From assembly GCF_028657905.1 (NCBI RefSeq), contig NZ_CP117781.1, positions 930,001 through 994,000 of the forward strand: a DNA stretch of 64,000 nt, read 5' to 3'. The notes under the pieces were generated by a model. That model made no database searches and was not told the origin of the DNA. It saw only the letters and a list, made by a program, of their open reading frames with translations. Source of the stretch: Burkholderia sp. FERM BP-3421 (GTDB taxonomy: Bacteria > Pseudomonadota > Gammaproteobacteria > Burkholderiales > Burkholderiaceae). A program made the position numbers and the translations under genes. Shown piece by piece: positions 27,386 through 36,537 of this stretch (its first letter is position 1; every line of letters begins with the position of its first letter).

Positions 27386-27676
27386 TCACAGCGCCTTGAG
27401 CGCCGAGAACTGCTCGGTCGCGAACACCGGATCGAACGCGACGATCTGGTTCTCGACGAGCTTCTCGGTGACGAACGAATCCTCGGCGATGATGGCCGCG
27501 AGCGCGGCCTTGTCGATGCTCCTGGCGAGGATCACGCCGCCCGCCTTGGTGTCCTTCGGGCCGGCGATGATGAAGGTGCCGTCGGCGACGTGCTTCGCGA
27601 CCCAGTCCGCGTGCGACTTGCGGTGGGGATCCACCTTGGCCGGATCGACGATGTAGTTCGAGATGATCAGATACAT
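27386..27676 (-). CDS. YCII-family small enzyme
   Basis: 96 residues with the YciI-like ferredoxin fold pattern: HRKSHADWV near residue 18, GTFIIAGPKDTKAGGVILA, and a C-terminal FVTEKLVENQIVAFDPV. Family members include 5-chloromuconolactone dehalogenase-like proteins and putative isomerases with a His-Asp pair. Directly follows the hydrolase gene by 19 bases. The role in the pathway (isomerase, lyase or accessory factor) is open. Confidence 0.85.
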   Translation of the reverse strand: MYLIISNYIVDPAKVDPHRKSHADWVAKHVADGTFIIAGPKDTKAGGVILARSIDKAALAAIIAEDSFVTEKLVENQIVAFDPVFATEQFSALKAL

Positions 27677-27695
27677 GCTTGCTCCTGTCGGTAGG

Positions 27696-28562
27696 TTAAG
27701 GGTGCGCCGGGACGAACGGCGTTCGTCCGGCGCGTGTGCTGCAAATGGGTGTCGGGTGCGCGGGCCGCGGCGGCCGGCCCGGCGCGTGGATGCCGAAGAA
27801 GGTCTCCAGCAGGTGAGCGAGCGCGCGCCATTGCTCGATCGTGCTCGCGTGCCCGCCCGGCAGCGTGACGCGCTGCGCGGCGGGGATCTCGCCCGCGAGC
27901 GCGTCCGCTTCCGCGACGAGGAAGCGGCGATCGGCGGCCGAATCGACGATCAGCGTCGGCACGCGCAGCCCGCCGACCCACGCGCGCGAGTCGAACGCGA
28001 GCAGCGCATCGAGCTGCCGGCGCAGGCCCAGGACGTGGCCCGCCTCCATCGACCGCGCGCGCCGCTCGACGATCGCCGCCCCGGCCGCGCCGCGCAGCGG
28101 CCCGCTCGCGAGAAGATGCGCGGACAAGCGATGCTGAATGTCGGCCCAGTCCCGCGCATCGCACGGCGACCGCAGGCGCGCCTGGATCGCGGTGAGCGTG
28201 TCGCTGCGCATCGCGCGGAACGTGTTGCACAGCGCGAGCGCGCGCACGCGCCCGGGATGCCGATGCGCGAGCCATTGCGCGATCGCGCCGCCCATCGAAT
28301 GCCCGGCCACGCAGAAGCGCTCGATCGACAGGCTGTCCATCAGGCGCAGCACGTCGTCCGCCATCGTCTCGATCGACAGCGGCGCGCCGTCGAAGCCGCT
28401 GCGCCCGAAGCCGCGGTTGTCCGCCGCCACGGTGCGCCATGCGGGCGACAGGCTCGCTTGCACAGCGCGCCAGATCCGATGGTCCGCCTGCAGGCCGGGC
28501 AGCATCACGACGGCTTCCGGGCCCGCGCCGTCGAGGCGGTGGAACAGCGTCGGGCCGTTCAC
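27696..28562 (-). CDS. Alpha/beta hydrolase
   Basis: 288 residues from a GTG that overlaps the KAS III stop (GTGA). Nucleophile elbow GHSMGGAIAQWL (Ser about 97), oxyanion region LPGLQADHRIW, acid in TLIVDSAADRRF and His in LPGGHAST. It could release an acyl product from the carrier protein or open or close a lactone. The coupled position right behind the ketosynthase supports a role in chain release. Confidence 0.85.
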   Translation of the reverse strand: MNGPTLFHRLDGAGPEAVVMLPGLQADHRIWRAVQASLSPAWRTVAADNRGFGRSGFDGAPLSIETMADDVLRLMDSLSIERFCVAGHSMGGAIAQWLAHRHPGRVRALALCNTFRAMRSDTLTAIQARLRSPCDARDWADIQHRLSAHLLASGPLRGAAGAAIVERRARSMEAGHVLGLRRQLDALLAFDSRAWVGGLRVPTLIVDSAADRRFLVAEADALAGEIPAAQRVTLPGGHASTIEQWRALAHLLETFFGIHAPGRPPRPAHPTPICSTRAGRTPFVPAHP

Positions 28563-29605
28563 GCCGGAACCTGTTCGGCGATGTCGCGGGTCGCATCGGC
28601 CGGCGCGACGTCGACCGGCGCGAAGCAGCGGGTGGCCGAGAGGTCGAGCCGCGCCGCCGCGATCGACAGGCCGATGCCGAAGCCGCACAGCAGCGATTGC
28701 TCGCGCGCCCGCTCCGGGAAGCCGAGCCCGGTCGAGAGCAGCAGCGGAATCGACGAGGGCCCCGTGTTGCCGACGTCGGCCAGGCCGATCGGCGTCTGTT
28801 CGGCCGTCAGCTTCAGGATCTTGCGCAGGTAGCGCAGCATGAACTGGTTGGCCTGGTGGAGCGCGACGAGGCCGAGCGCGGCGCGATCGAGGCGGCAGTG
28901 CGCGAGCAGCGCGTCGACGAGCGGCGGCACGCGCGACAGCGCGAAGTTCATCACCTCGTTGCCGTTCATGTGCAGATGGCCGACCCGCGCGGCCGCGTGC
29001 GCGCTGTTCGTGTAGTCGATCGGCGTCCTCAGGTGGCCGACGCCGCCGCCGTCGGTCCAGCACGCGAAGTCGATGCATCCGCCGCCGGGTTCGACGAGGG
29101 TGGCGCTCGCCGCGTCGCCGAACACCATCCGCACGTGGCGCTCGCCGGGCTTGAGCAGTTTGGTGGTCACGTCGCCCGTGCACAGCAGCACCGAGCGGCA
29201 GCCGGCGCGCACCAGCATCGCGGCCTGCAGCAGGCCGTATACGTAGCCGGAGCAGCCGTGGTCGATGTCGAACGCGAGGCAGCCCTGCGCGAGCCCGAGG
29301 CGCGCCTGCAGGCTGACCGCCGCGCCCGGCATGAAGTCGTCGGGCGTCTGCGTGACCACCACCACCGCGTCGATCGCCTCGGTCCGCACCCGCGCCTGCG
29401 CGAACAGGCGGCGGGCCGCGGCTTCGCACAGGTCGCCCGTCGAGAGCCCCTCCGCGACGCGCACCGCGCGGATGCCGGTGCTCTCGACGATGCGCCGCGT
29501 CTCCAGCTCGCCGTATTCGGCGGCGAGGCTGCTCATGTCGAGCGTGCGCGCGGGCAGCGCGGCGGCGACCGCCGACACGCGCACCTGATCGAGCGAGAGG
29601 ATCAT
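28559..29605 (-). CDS. Beta-ketoacyl-ACP synthase III (FabH-like)
   Basis: 348 residues with the complete Cys-His-Asn triad: Cys118 in DIDHGCSGYVYGL, His250 in VALHQANQFML, and Asn280 in VGNTGPSSIPLLL. KAS III enzymes condense an acyl-CoA with malonyl-ACP, or act as acyltransferases in specialised pathways. The stop overlaps the hydrolase start, and the start overlaps the ACP stop, so all three are tightly coupled. It could supply a beta-ketoacyl-ACP for the AfsA-like enzyme of the cluster. Confidence 0.92.
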   Translation of the reverse strand: MILSLDQVRVSAVAAALPARTLDMSSLAAEYGELETRRIVESTGIRAVRVAEGLSTGDLCEAAARRLFAQARVRTEAIDAVVVVTQTPDDFMPGAAVSLQARLGLAQGCLAFDIDHGCSGYVYGLLQAAMLVRAGCRSVLLCTGDVTTKLLKPGERHVRMVFGDAASATLVEPGGGCIDFACWTDGGGVGHLRTPIDYTNSAHAAARVGHLHMNGNEVMNFALSRVPPLVDALLAHCRLDRAALGLVALHQANQFMLRYLRKILKLTAEQTPIGLADVGNTGPSSIPLLLSTGLGFPERAREQSLLCGFGIGLSIAAARLDLSATRCFAPVDVAPADATRDIAEQVPA

Positions 29606-29844
29606 CGCGCGGCTTCCGCGCAGGCGGGCGCGAGCAGCGCGCGGATCTCGCCGACCGTCGCGAGCTTCTCCAGCCGGTCGACGTTCACCGAGGGCTGGCC
29701 GCCGCTGACGAGGTAGGCGATCAGCGCCACCATCGCCAGCGAATCCCAGTTGCCGAACTGATGCAGCGGCGCGTCGTCGGTCAATTCCCCGACCGGCACT
29801 TCGAGCAGGGTGGCAAGCTCCGCGCGGATCGTTTCCATGTCCAT
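29602..29844 (-). CDS. Acyl carrier protein 1
   Basis: 80 residues. The phosphopantetheine site is GNWDSLAMVAL with Ser35, in the four-helix carrier pattern. It lies between the AMP-ligase and the KAS III gene, 4 bases from the former and overlapping the latter. The ligase is the likely loader. Confidence 0.9.
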   Translation of the reverse strand: MDMETIRAELATLLEVPVGELTDDAPLHQFGNWDSLAMVALIAYLVSGGQPSVNVDRLEKLATVGEIRALLAPACAEAAR

Positions 29845-29848
29845 GATG

Positions 29849-31225
29849 TCAAGCCTCCTCGTTGGCGAACGAATCGCGGTCGACCGTCGTGCGCATCTTC
29901 TTGAAGCGCTCGCCGTGCAGCGGTTCGGTGGTGATGCGGATCTTGCGGGGAATGCGCGCGGCCGGCAGCCGGCCGCTGCAGAACGCGTACAGGCGCTGGC
30001 GGAATGCGTCGAGCGGCTCGGGCGCGGCGACGCGGAACGTCGCGGTCACGATGTGCCCGACGAGCGGATGCTCGCCGCGGCTCACCGTGACGTCGATCAC
30101 GCCGTCGAGGTCCTTCAGCACGCGCTCGATCTCGGCGGGATAGACCTTCTCGCCGCCGACGTTGATCAGCTCGGACTGGCGGCCGATGATCCGGAACAGC
30201 TCGCCGTCGCGCACGACTGCATCGCCGGTCCTGAAGTAGCCGTCGTCCGTGAACGGGCTCGGCGCGTTCAGGTAACCGAGCATCGTGGTCGCGCTGCGCA
30301 CTTCGAGCAGCCCGTCGACCACGCGCACATCGCATCCGGGGCCGCCGATGCGCACCCAGTTCGAGGTCGACGATGCGGAGCGGGTCGGCACGATGCCCGT
30401 CTCGGTCAGGCCGTAGGCCTGCGAGAAGCGCGTGCGCGGCAGCGCGGCGGACAGGCGCTCCAGCACGCGCTCGGTGATCGGCTCGGTGCCGTAGTTGACG
30501 ACTTCCAGCGCGCTCAGGTCGTATCGGTCGAGCGCGCCGCTGAAGATCAGCAGGTTCAGGAAGGTCGGCGAGGTGGTCAGCGCCTGCACCCGGTGCGTCT
30601 CGATCGCCTGGGCGACGATTTCCGGCCGCCGCGACGCGGGCACGACCAGCATGCCCTGGTTGAACAGCACGTAGAGCAGCGTGTTGAGGCCGCCGACATG
30701 ATCGAACAGCAGGAACGAGATCGAACGCAGGCAGCGCTTCTGACCGACATGCCGGTCGAGGAACGGCAGCGCGCGATGGACGCTCGCCTTCGGCCGTCCG
30801 GTCGAACCCGACGAGAAGATCACGAAGCCCGGCTCGCGCGCCTCGTTCAGGCCGGCGAGCAGCGGGTGCGATACCGTCGCGCCGGTCGCCGCGAGCCGGA
30901 CGTCGCCGTCCGCGCCGCTGCGGATCACCCAGCCGGCCTCGGCGATCGCGATCAGCTCGCGTTCCTGCGGCGCCTGCCGGTCGGTCAGCAGCGCCACCAC
31001 GTTGCCGAGCCGCCACAGCGCGATCAGGCACGCGATCGAGCGCAGCGAATAGTCGGCCACGAGCGCGACCACGCCCGCGACGCAGCCCGTGTCGCGCAGC
31101 CTGCGCTCTTCGTCCGCGATCGCCGCGCGCAGCGCGCCGTAGCGCAGCGCGTCGTCGCCGACGACGAGCGCCGTCGCATCGCCGGCGGCCGCAAAGCGCG
31201 CGTCGAGCGTGTCGAGCGCGTTCAT
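29849..31225 (-). CDS. Acyl-AMP ligase (ANL superfamily)
   Basis: 458 residues, starting at an ATG that overlaps the SDR stop (ATGA). Adenylation motifs are present: VIFSSGSTGRPKASVHR, SQAYGLTETGIVP, DGYFRTGDAV and the C-terminal IRKIRIT...KKMR region with the catalytic Lys zone. It is short compared with most ANL ligases, mainly in the N-terminal part. It presumably activates a carboxylic acid and loads it on one of the two carrier proteins. Substrate unknown. Confidence 0.88.
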   Translation of the reverse strand: MNALDTLDARFAAAGDATALVVGDDALRYGALRAAIADEERRLRDTGCVAGVVALVADYSLRSIACLIALWRLGNVVALLTDRQAPQERELIAIAEAGWVIRSGADGDVRLAATGATVSHPLLAGLNEAREPGFVIFSSGSTGRPKASVHRALPFLDRHVGQKRCLRSISFLLFDHVGGLNTLLYVLFNQGMLVVPASRRPEIVAQAIETHRVQALTTSPTFLNLLIFSGALDRYDLSALEVVNYGTEPITERVLERLSAALPRTRFSQAYGLTETGIVPTRSASSTSNWVRIGGPGCDVRVVDGLLEVRSATTMLGYLNAPSPFTDDGYFRTGDAVVRDGELFRIIGRQSELINVGGEKVYPAEIERVLKDLDGVIDVTVSRGEHPLVGHIVTATFRVAAPEPLDAFRQRLYAFCSGRLPAARIPRKIRITTEPLHGERFKKMRTTVDRDSFANEEA

Positions 31226-31923
31226 ACGCCACCCAGGTAGAGGTTCTGTCCCGTCACGAAGTCGCTCGCCGGACGCAGGAAGAAGTCGATCGCATTGGAC
31301 ACGTCGGCGAAGGTGCCGAAGCGCGGGATCGCCTGACGCGCGAGCAGGCGGTCCATCTTGTCCTTCGGCACCGAGCGGATCAGGTCGGTCTCGATCGGCG
31401 TCGGGCCGACCGCGTTGACCGTGATGCCGAGCGGCGCCAGCTCCCGCGAGATCACCTCGGTCAGCGAGCCGATCGCCGCCTTCGACGCCGCGTAGATCGC
31501 CTCGCCTTCGAGCTTGAGCGGCGTCGCGACGGTCGTGAAGTTGACGATGCGCCCCTTGCGGCGCTTCGCCATCAGCTTCGACGCCTCGCGGCAGAACAGG
31601 AAAGTGCCGGTGACGTTGGTGTTGAGGATCCGGTTGACGGTCGCGAGCGGCGTCAGCATCACGTGATTCATGCTTGCGATGCCGGCGTTGTTGATCAGGT
31701 TGTCGAGCCGGCCGTGCTTGTCGCGGATGAAGCTCATGATGCGGCGCACCGCCGATTCGTCGGCCACGTCGGCGCACAGATGGTCGTAGCCGGACAGCGT
31801 CCAGTCGGCGTCCTCGCGGCTGCAGCCGACGACTTCGTGGCCGAGGGATACGTAGTACTCGGCCAGATACTTGCCGATACCCTTGCGGGTGCCGGTGATG
31901 AGCGTGATCGGCGCGTCAGACAC
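31222..31923 (-). CDS. Short-chain dehydrogenase/reductase (FabG-like)
   Basis: 233 residues from a GTG start. Cofactor motif TGTRKGIGKYLA near the N-terminus, NNAGIAS, and catalytic YAASK. The usual catalytic Ser 13 residues before the Tyr is a Thr (NFTTVATP), an uncommon but tolerated change. In the cluster it could reduce a beta-keto group or the unsaturated ring of an AfsA product. Start overlaps the ACP 2 stop. Confidence 0.9.
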   Translation of the reverse strand: MSDAPITLITGTRKGIGKYLAEYYVSLGHEVVGCSREDADWTLSGYDHLCADVADESAVRRIMSFIRDKHGRLDNLINNAGIASMNHVMLTPLATVNRILNTNVTGTFLFCREASKLMAKRRKGRIVNFTTVATPLKLEGEAIYAASKAAIGSLTEVISRELAPLGITVNAVGPTPIETDLIRSVPKDKMDRLLARQAIPRFGTFADVSNAIDFFLRPASDFVTGQNLYLGGV

Positions 31924-32218
31924 GGGCAGCCTCCGGTAGCAGCGATTCGATGAATTCGGCGAGCGCGCCGATGGTGGCGAACGGGCTGCGGTGCGCCGAC
32001 ATGGCCTTTTCGCTGACGAGCGTGATGCCGGCGCCCAGTTCGCCCTCGACCATTTCCTCGATCTGGACGATCAGCGCGACGAGCCCCAGTGAATCGAACG
32101 GCGCGCCTTCGCCGAAGATCGGCGTGGCGTCGCCCCGCGAGCGGTCGACCGGTGCGGGCAGCAGGGCTTCCTGCGCGTCGATCGCGCGATTGATGATGTC
32201 CCGAATGATTTCCGTCAT
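31916..32218 (-). CDS. Acyl carrier protein 2
   Basis: 100 residues, with the carrier site GAPFDSLGLVALIVQIEE (Ser43). GAGGGAAC precedes the ATG. It differs clearly from ACP 1, so the two carriers probably serve different steps, such as ligase loading and chain extension. Confidence 0.88.
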   Translation of the reverse strand: MTEIIRDIINRAIDAQEALLPAPVDRSRGDATPIFGEGAPFDSLGLVALIVQIEEMVEGELGAGITLVSEKAMSAHRSPFATIGALAEFIESLLPEAARV

Positions 32219-32322
32219 GACGTGTTCCCTCGAAATACTTCAAGTGATCGTGCGTTTATCAATCTGCTATGTATGACTAAATAAAACCCATGCCTGGCGC
32301 GGTCGTCGCGGCGCGCCGCCCG
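32219..32322 (-). promoter_or_regulatory. AT-rich gap, possible internal promoter
   Basis: This 104-base gap between the AfsA-like gene and ACP 2 is AT-rich on its ACP side (TTTTATTTAGTCATACATAGC on the minus strand, then TTGATAAACG). It could start a separate transcript for the ACP2-to-hydrolase block. Confidence 0.35.
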
Positions 32323-33411
32323 TCAAAACATCGGCGCGCCCTCGCTGGCGACGAAGCCGCGCTTGACGACCCGCCCGATGTCGATGACCTTGTCCGGCGT
32401 CGAATTCACGAAGCGCCACAGGGTCCGGCCGTCGTCGAGATCGCGGTCGAAGGCGACCTCCTGCTCGAACGCGACGCCTTCCGGGTCCGACACGACGAGC
32501 GCATGCACGCGTCCGCGTTCGAGATCCAGCGCTCGCGTCACGCAGCCGGCCTTCGATACACCGAGCAGCTGCGCGTCGCGGCGCACGCCGTCGGTGTCGA
32601 CCCGGCACTGCACGCGCGCCGCGTCGATCGGCGCATACCAGTCGTCGGAAACCAGGAAGATGTCGCGGATCCGCTCGAAGCCTGCCATGTCGATCACGGT
32701 CGCTTTCGTGTCGATCACCGCGATCAGGTTCCGGCGCTGGTAGAACGACACGCGATAGTCGATTTTGCGCGGCCGCGCGACGGGGCCGGGCGCGAGGTCG
32801 TCGACCACCAGCTCGATCGGATACATCAGCTCCGCATACGCGTGGAAGGTGGAGTTCAGCGCGTTGAGGCTGACGGTCACCCGGCCGCGCTGGTGCGCCG
32901 TGTGCTTGTACAGATGGCAGTACACCGCCTGGCGCTGGGCCTCGATCAGCATCACGCCCGGCACGTGCTCGTGCTCCTTGCGGTAGAAGTAGTAGTGATC
33001 CGCATGGTTGATCATCTCGTAGGCGCTGGACCAGCGCAGCGCGTCGCCGCCGGCCGCGGCGAGCCGCGCCGCCGCGTCGTCGAGCGGCGCGCCCGCGAGG
33101 CGCGCGTCGAGCACCTGGTAGGGCACGCCGCGCAGCGCATGCCAGCGCGGATCGGCCGGCACGCGGCTCGACAGCGCGGCGTCGTCCCCGCGGAACTGGC
33201 CGTGCGCGTCGAGCGGCACGTCGAGACGGGCGCGCCGCCCGTCGCAGGGCCGGTACAGGTCGGCCAGCGCGCCCGCGTCCGGGTGGGCGGCGATCCGGGC
33301 CGCTGCCGTTTCGTCCAGATAGAGGGGCGGCGCCGGCCGATAGCGGTGAATCAGGACGTCGTCGGCCGACCCCTTGTGCAGCAGTTGCGGCGGGATTTCA
33401 TGCAGCATCAT
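32323..33411 (-). CDS. AfsA-like hotdog protein with PilZ-like C-terminal region
   Basis: 362 residues. The A-factor-type hotdog motif is EHEHVPGVMLIEAQRQA (residues 146-162), preceded by SSAYEMINHADHYYFY. AfsA of Streptomyces joins a beta-ketoacyl chain to dihydroxyacetone phosphate, giving a butenolide phosphate. AfsA itself has two hotdog repeats; here only one clear copy is seen. From about residue 262 the sequence looks instead like a PilZ domain: RVQCR (266-270) fits RxxxR, GVSKAGC (284-290) fits the later xxSxxG box, and LWRFVNSTP (331-339) fits the last strand. If real, c-di-GMP could control the enzyme. The hotdog part is secure, the PilZ part is inference. Confidence 0.8.
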   Translation of the reverse strand: MMLHEIPPQLLHKGSADDVLIHRYRPAPPLYLDETAAARIAAHPDAGALADLYRPCDGRRARLDVPLDAHGQFRGDDAALSSRVPADPRWHALRGVPYQVLDARLAGAPLDDAAARLAAAGGDALRWSSAYEMINHADHYYFYRKEHEHVPGVMLIEAQRQAVYCHLYKHTAHQRGRVTVSLNALNSTFHAYAELMYPIELVVDDLAPGPVARPRKIDYRVSFYQRRNLIAVIDTKATVIDMAGFERIRDIFLVSDDWYAPIDAARVQCRVDTDGVRRDAQLLGVSKAGCVTRALDLERGRVHALVVSDPEGVAFEQEVAFDRDLDDGRTLWRFVNSTPDKVIDIGRVVKRGFVASEGAPMF

Positions 33412-33472
33412 GATTCCGGTCCACCCGTTTCGATGAAGTTGAGGAAATTCGCGCGCGTCGCGAAGCCAGCGT

Positions 33473-35029
33473 TCATTCAGCGACGGACATGCCGAGCGCC
33501 GGCTCGGCGCTGTCTTCGTCGTGTTCCAGGTTGATGCGCCAGAGCAGCGCGAACACCAGCAGCGTCGCGGCGCTGGTCAGCGCGATCAGCACGATCAACA
33601 GACGGTGGAACGCGCCGTCGTAGGCGGCCAGCAGCTGGGCGTGGCTCAGCGACGGCACGAGGCTTTGCGCCTTCGGCAGCGCGCCGGCGGACAGCTGCGC
33701 GGACGCCACCGCGACCGCCGCCGGGTCCAGGCCCGGCGTCGCGCTCATGTGCTGCGCGATGAAGAACGCGAGCAGCGAGCCGACGATCGCGATGGCCGTC
33801 GTGTCGAACGACACGCGCAGCGCGCCGAAGATGCCGATCGCCATGCCGGCCTTTTCCTTCGGCACGACCGAGACCGCGAGGTTGTCCATCAGCCCCCACG
33901 GGATCGCGACGCCGAAGCCGATCACGGCGAGATTGATGCGCATCGCGAGGCCGTGGTCGCCGACCGGCACGCGCATCAGGAAGAACATGCCGACCACCGA
34001 GATCAGCATGCCGAAGCCGGCGAGCACGCCGATCGGCACGAAGCGGGTCAGGCTGGCCGCGACGAACGGGATGAACAGCAGCGAACCCGAGAAGTAGATC
34101 ATCAGCAGGCCGGAGTCGAGCGCCGTGAGCTTCTCGATGCCGATGAAGCGCAGCGGCAGCACCACGAGCAGGACCGCGTAGCAGTAGGCGGCGGCGAGCG
34201 GCAGCAGCTGCACGCCGACGAACTGCGGATAGGCGAACAGCGACAGGTCCAGCATCGGATTGGCGACGCTGCGCTCGATCATGACGAACACGACGAGCGA
34301 GAGCGCCGAGGCGGCGAACAGGCCGAGGATCAGCGGGCTGGTCCAGCCGCTCGTCGGCGCCTGGATCACCGCGTAGGTGAAGCAGGTCAGCATCAGCGTG
34401 AAGACCGCGGCGCCCCACCAGTCGAGGCCGCGCGCGTTCGGATCCTTGCTGTCGGTCATCGCGGTCACGCACAGCAGGAGGGCGACCAGGCTGATCGTCG
34501 TGCTGCCGAAGAACACCGCGCGCCAGCCGAAGCCGGTGATCAGGATGCCGGCGATCGTCGGCCCGAACGCGAGGCCCGCGCCGAAGGTGATGCCGATCGC
34601 GCTGAAGATCTTGGCGCGCGTATGCCCCTCGAATTCCTGCGCGAGGATCGAGATGCCGCCCGAATACGCGCAGGCGGCGGCGAGCCCCTGCGGCACGCGC
34701 AGCAGGTCGAGCACGAACACGCTCGGCGCGAACGGCATCAGGAACGACATCACGGTCGAGATCACCATGCCGATCGCGAAGATCTTCTTGCGGCCAAACT
34801 GGTCGGCCATCGCGCCCGCGACCATCAGCGTGCTGCCGCAGGCCAGGAAGAACGCATTGGTGATCCACGACAGCGCCACCGCGCCGCCCGCGAGATCGTG
34901 GGCGATATAGGGCTGCGCGGTCGGTCCCGCGGTGAAGTTCAGCGGCACGCTGAAGCACGCGAGAATCACGGCGATCAGAACCAGACCCTGCCTCGACGAG
35001 GCGGTCGCTGTTTGAACGTTCGAATTCAT
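33473..35029 (-). CDS. MFS transporter, DHA2/EmrB-QacA type
   Basis: 518 residues with 14 predicted membrane segments. The loop motif GAMADQFGRKKIFAIG marks the family. It is the first gene of the minus-strand cluster, 61 bases upstream of the AfsA-like gene, and most likely exports the cluster product or gives resistance to it. Confidence 0.9.
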   Translation of the reverse strand: MNSNVQTATASSRQGLVLIAVILACFSVPLNFTAGPTAQPYIAHDLAGGAVALSWITNAFFLACGSTLMVAGAMADQFGRKKIFAIGMVISTVMSFLMPFAPSVFVLDLLRVPQGLAAACAYSGGISILAQEFEGHTRAKIFSAIGITFGAGLAFGPTIAGILITGFGWRAVFFGSTTISLVALLLCVTAMTDSKDPNARGLDWWGAAVFTLMLTCFTYAVIQAPTSGWTSPLILGLFAASALSLVVFVMIERSVANPMLDLSLFAYPQFVGVQLLPLAAAYCYAVLLVVLPLRFIGIEKLTALDSGLLMIYFSGSLLFIPFVAASLTRFVPIGVLAGFGMLISVVGMFFLMRVPVGDHGLAMRINLAVIGFGVAIPWGLMDNLAVSVVPKEKAGMAIGIFGALRVSFDTTAIAIVGSLLAFFIAQHMSATPGLDPAAVAVASAQLSAGALPKAQSLVPSLSHAQLLAAYDGAFHRLLIVLIALTSAATLLVFALLWRINLEHDEDSAEPALGMSVAE

Positions 35030-35631
35030 GAATGACTCGTGTATGGCGAACGGTTGGGGGAAACGGCGGGCGGCGGGGGCCGCCTCGCGCTTGCGTGGAA
35101 CGGCAGGCCTTATCCGCAGGGAACGGGCGCGGCGCTCGACCCGGAGCGGGCGCGGTCGACGAGAGACTCAACTCGATGCACTTGCTTCTCCCAGTGGACT
35201 CGGGATGGAGAATGTCGGCCGCCCGGATTGGCGCGTGACCGGTCCGGCGGGCTTAATGCCGCTTAATGTGAAATCTCAGAATAAACAAAACGCGGGCAAA
35301 GTGTTTTTAAGACTTGTTGTCGACCGCGAAATAATGCTATCGGCAATGCCGCTTCCGAAAAAGCGAAAAATACGCTAATGTGGTGGTGCCTTGAATTCGC
35401 CAGGTTCCCGACATATCTATTCCGTCGGCCTTACAAAAGATTAAAAGAAGCTGACGCGAAGCGAGGCTCCGAGGCGGTGCGTTCGAGGCGCTATATCAAG
35501 GCTGGAATGCACCATTGTCGATAAATTACAATTCCTTTCCAACGGTGCGATTGGAAGGGCGGTGATTTGTCATCGATTTTCAATTGGGTCGCGCATTCGA
35601 CGCTTGATGGTTTTGAATGCGCCAATCGGCC
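35030..35631. promoter_or_regulatory. Divergent promoter region of the cluster and lysR
   Basis: About 600 bases between the MFS gene (minus) and lysR (plus). The part 35270-35560 is AT-rich and holds the likely promoters. An inverted repeat TTCCAA-N8-TTGGAA at 35537-35556 lies 76-95 bases before the lysR start and fits a LysR operator. No gene is seen. Confidence 0.6.
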
Positions 35632-36537
35632 ATGAGACTCCCTTCCCTACGGAATCTGCAGGTATTCGAAGCCGCCGCGCGGCATCAGAGTTTTCGCGAA
35701 GCGGCCAATTCGCTGTTTCTCACGCATGGCGCGGTCGGACGGCAGGTCAAGGCGCTCGAGGCGGAGCTGGGCGTCGAGCTGTTCGCGCGGGTCGGGCGGC
35801 GCGTGGTGCTGACGCCGCACGGCCATCGCTTGCAGCTTGCGATGTCGAGCGCGTTGAAGCTGATCACCGATACGTCGAACGAGCTGCGCCGGGAGGCGAA
35901 GCAATCGGCCAGCCGCCTGCCGGTGACGGTCGTGCCGTCGTTCGCGACGCGCTGGCTCGCGGAGCGTCTGCCGGATTTCCATGAGCAGCATCCGGAAATC
36001 ACGGTGGAGCTGATCCCGACGATCGTCCCGCTCGATCTGTCCGCCAAGCAGATTCCGCTCGGCATCCGCATGGGCTACGGCAACTGGGACGGCCTGGAGG
36101 CCGAGCGGCTCGCGATCGAATACCTGTTCCCGGTCGTCGCGGCGAGCGGCGTGGAGGGCTTCGAGAACCTGCCCGAGTCCGCGCAGGACATGCTGCGCTA
36201 TCCGCTGCTGAATCCCTACGACGAGTGGGAGCGCTGGTTCAAGCGCTGCGGCGTGATCGCGCCGCCGATGGCGGGCGGCATGACCTACGAGGACTCGTCG
36301 CTGCTGTTGCGCGCGGTCGAGGAGCGCAAGGGGATCGCGCTGGGGCGCAAATGGCTCGTCGCCGGCGCGCGCCGCGACGGCCGCCTGATCCGCTTGCCGG
36401 GCCCGACGATCCGCGCCAATCGCGACTACTACCTCGTCTATCCGAAGGGCGCGCCGTTGCCGGCCGCGGCGCGGGTGTTCGTGGCCTGGCTCCAGCAGGA
36501 GATCGCGCGCTGTCTCGCGAACGAAGGCGAGGGGTGA
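35632..36537 (+). CDS. LysR-family regulator (GcvA-like), divergent from the biosynthetic cluster
   Basis: About 301 residues. The ATG at 35632 gives the usual family beginning MRLPSLRNLQVFEAAARH; another ATG 15 bases upstream is possible. HTH: SFREAANSLFLTHGAVGRQV. The C-terminal effector domain is complete. Divergent orientation with an intervening dyad makes it the prime candidate regulator of the 24-35 kb operon. Confidence 0.9.
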   Translation: MRLPSLRNLQVFEAAARHQSFREAANSLFLTHGAVGRQVKALEAELGVELFARVGRRVVLTPHGHRLQLAMSSALKLITDTSNELRREAKQSASRLPVTVVPSFATRWLAERLPDFHEQHPEITVELIPTIVPLDLSAKQIPLGIRMGYGNWDGLEAERLAIEYLFPVVAASGVEGFENLPESAQDMLRYPLLNPYDEWERWFKRCGVIAPPMAGGMTYEDSSLLLRAVEERKGIALGRKWLVAGARRDGRLIRLPGPTIRANRDYYLVYPKGAPLPAAARVFVAWLQQEIARCLANEGEG

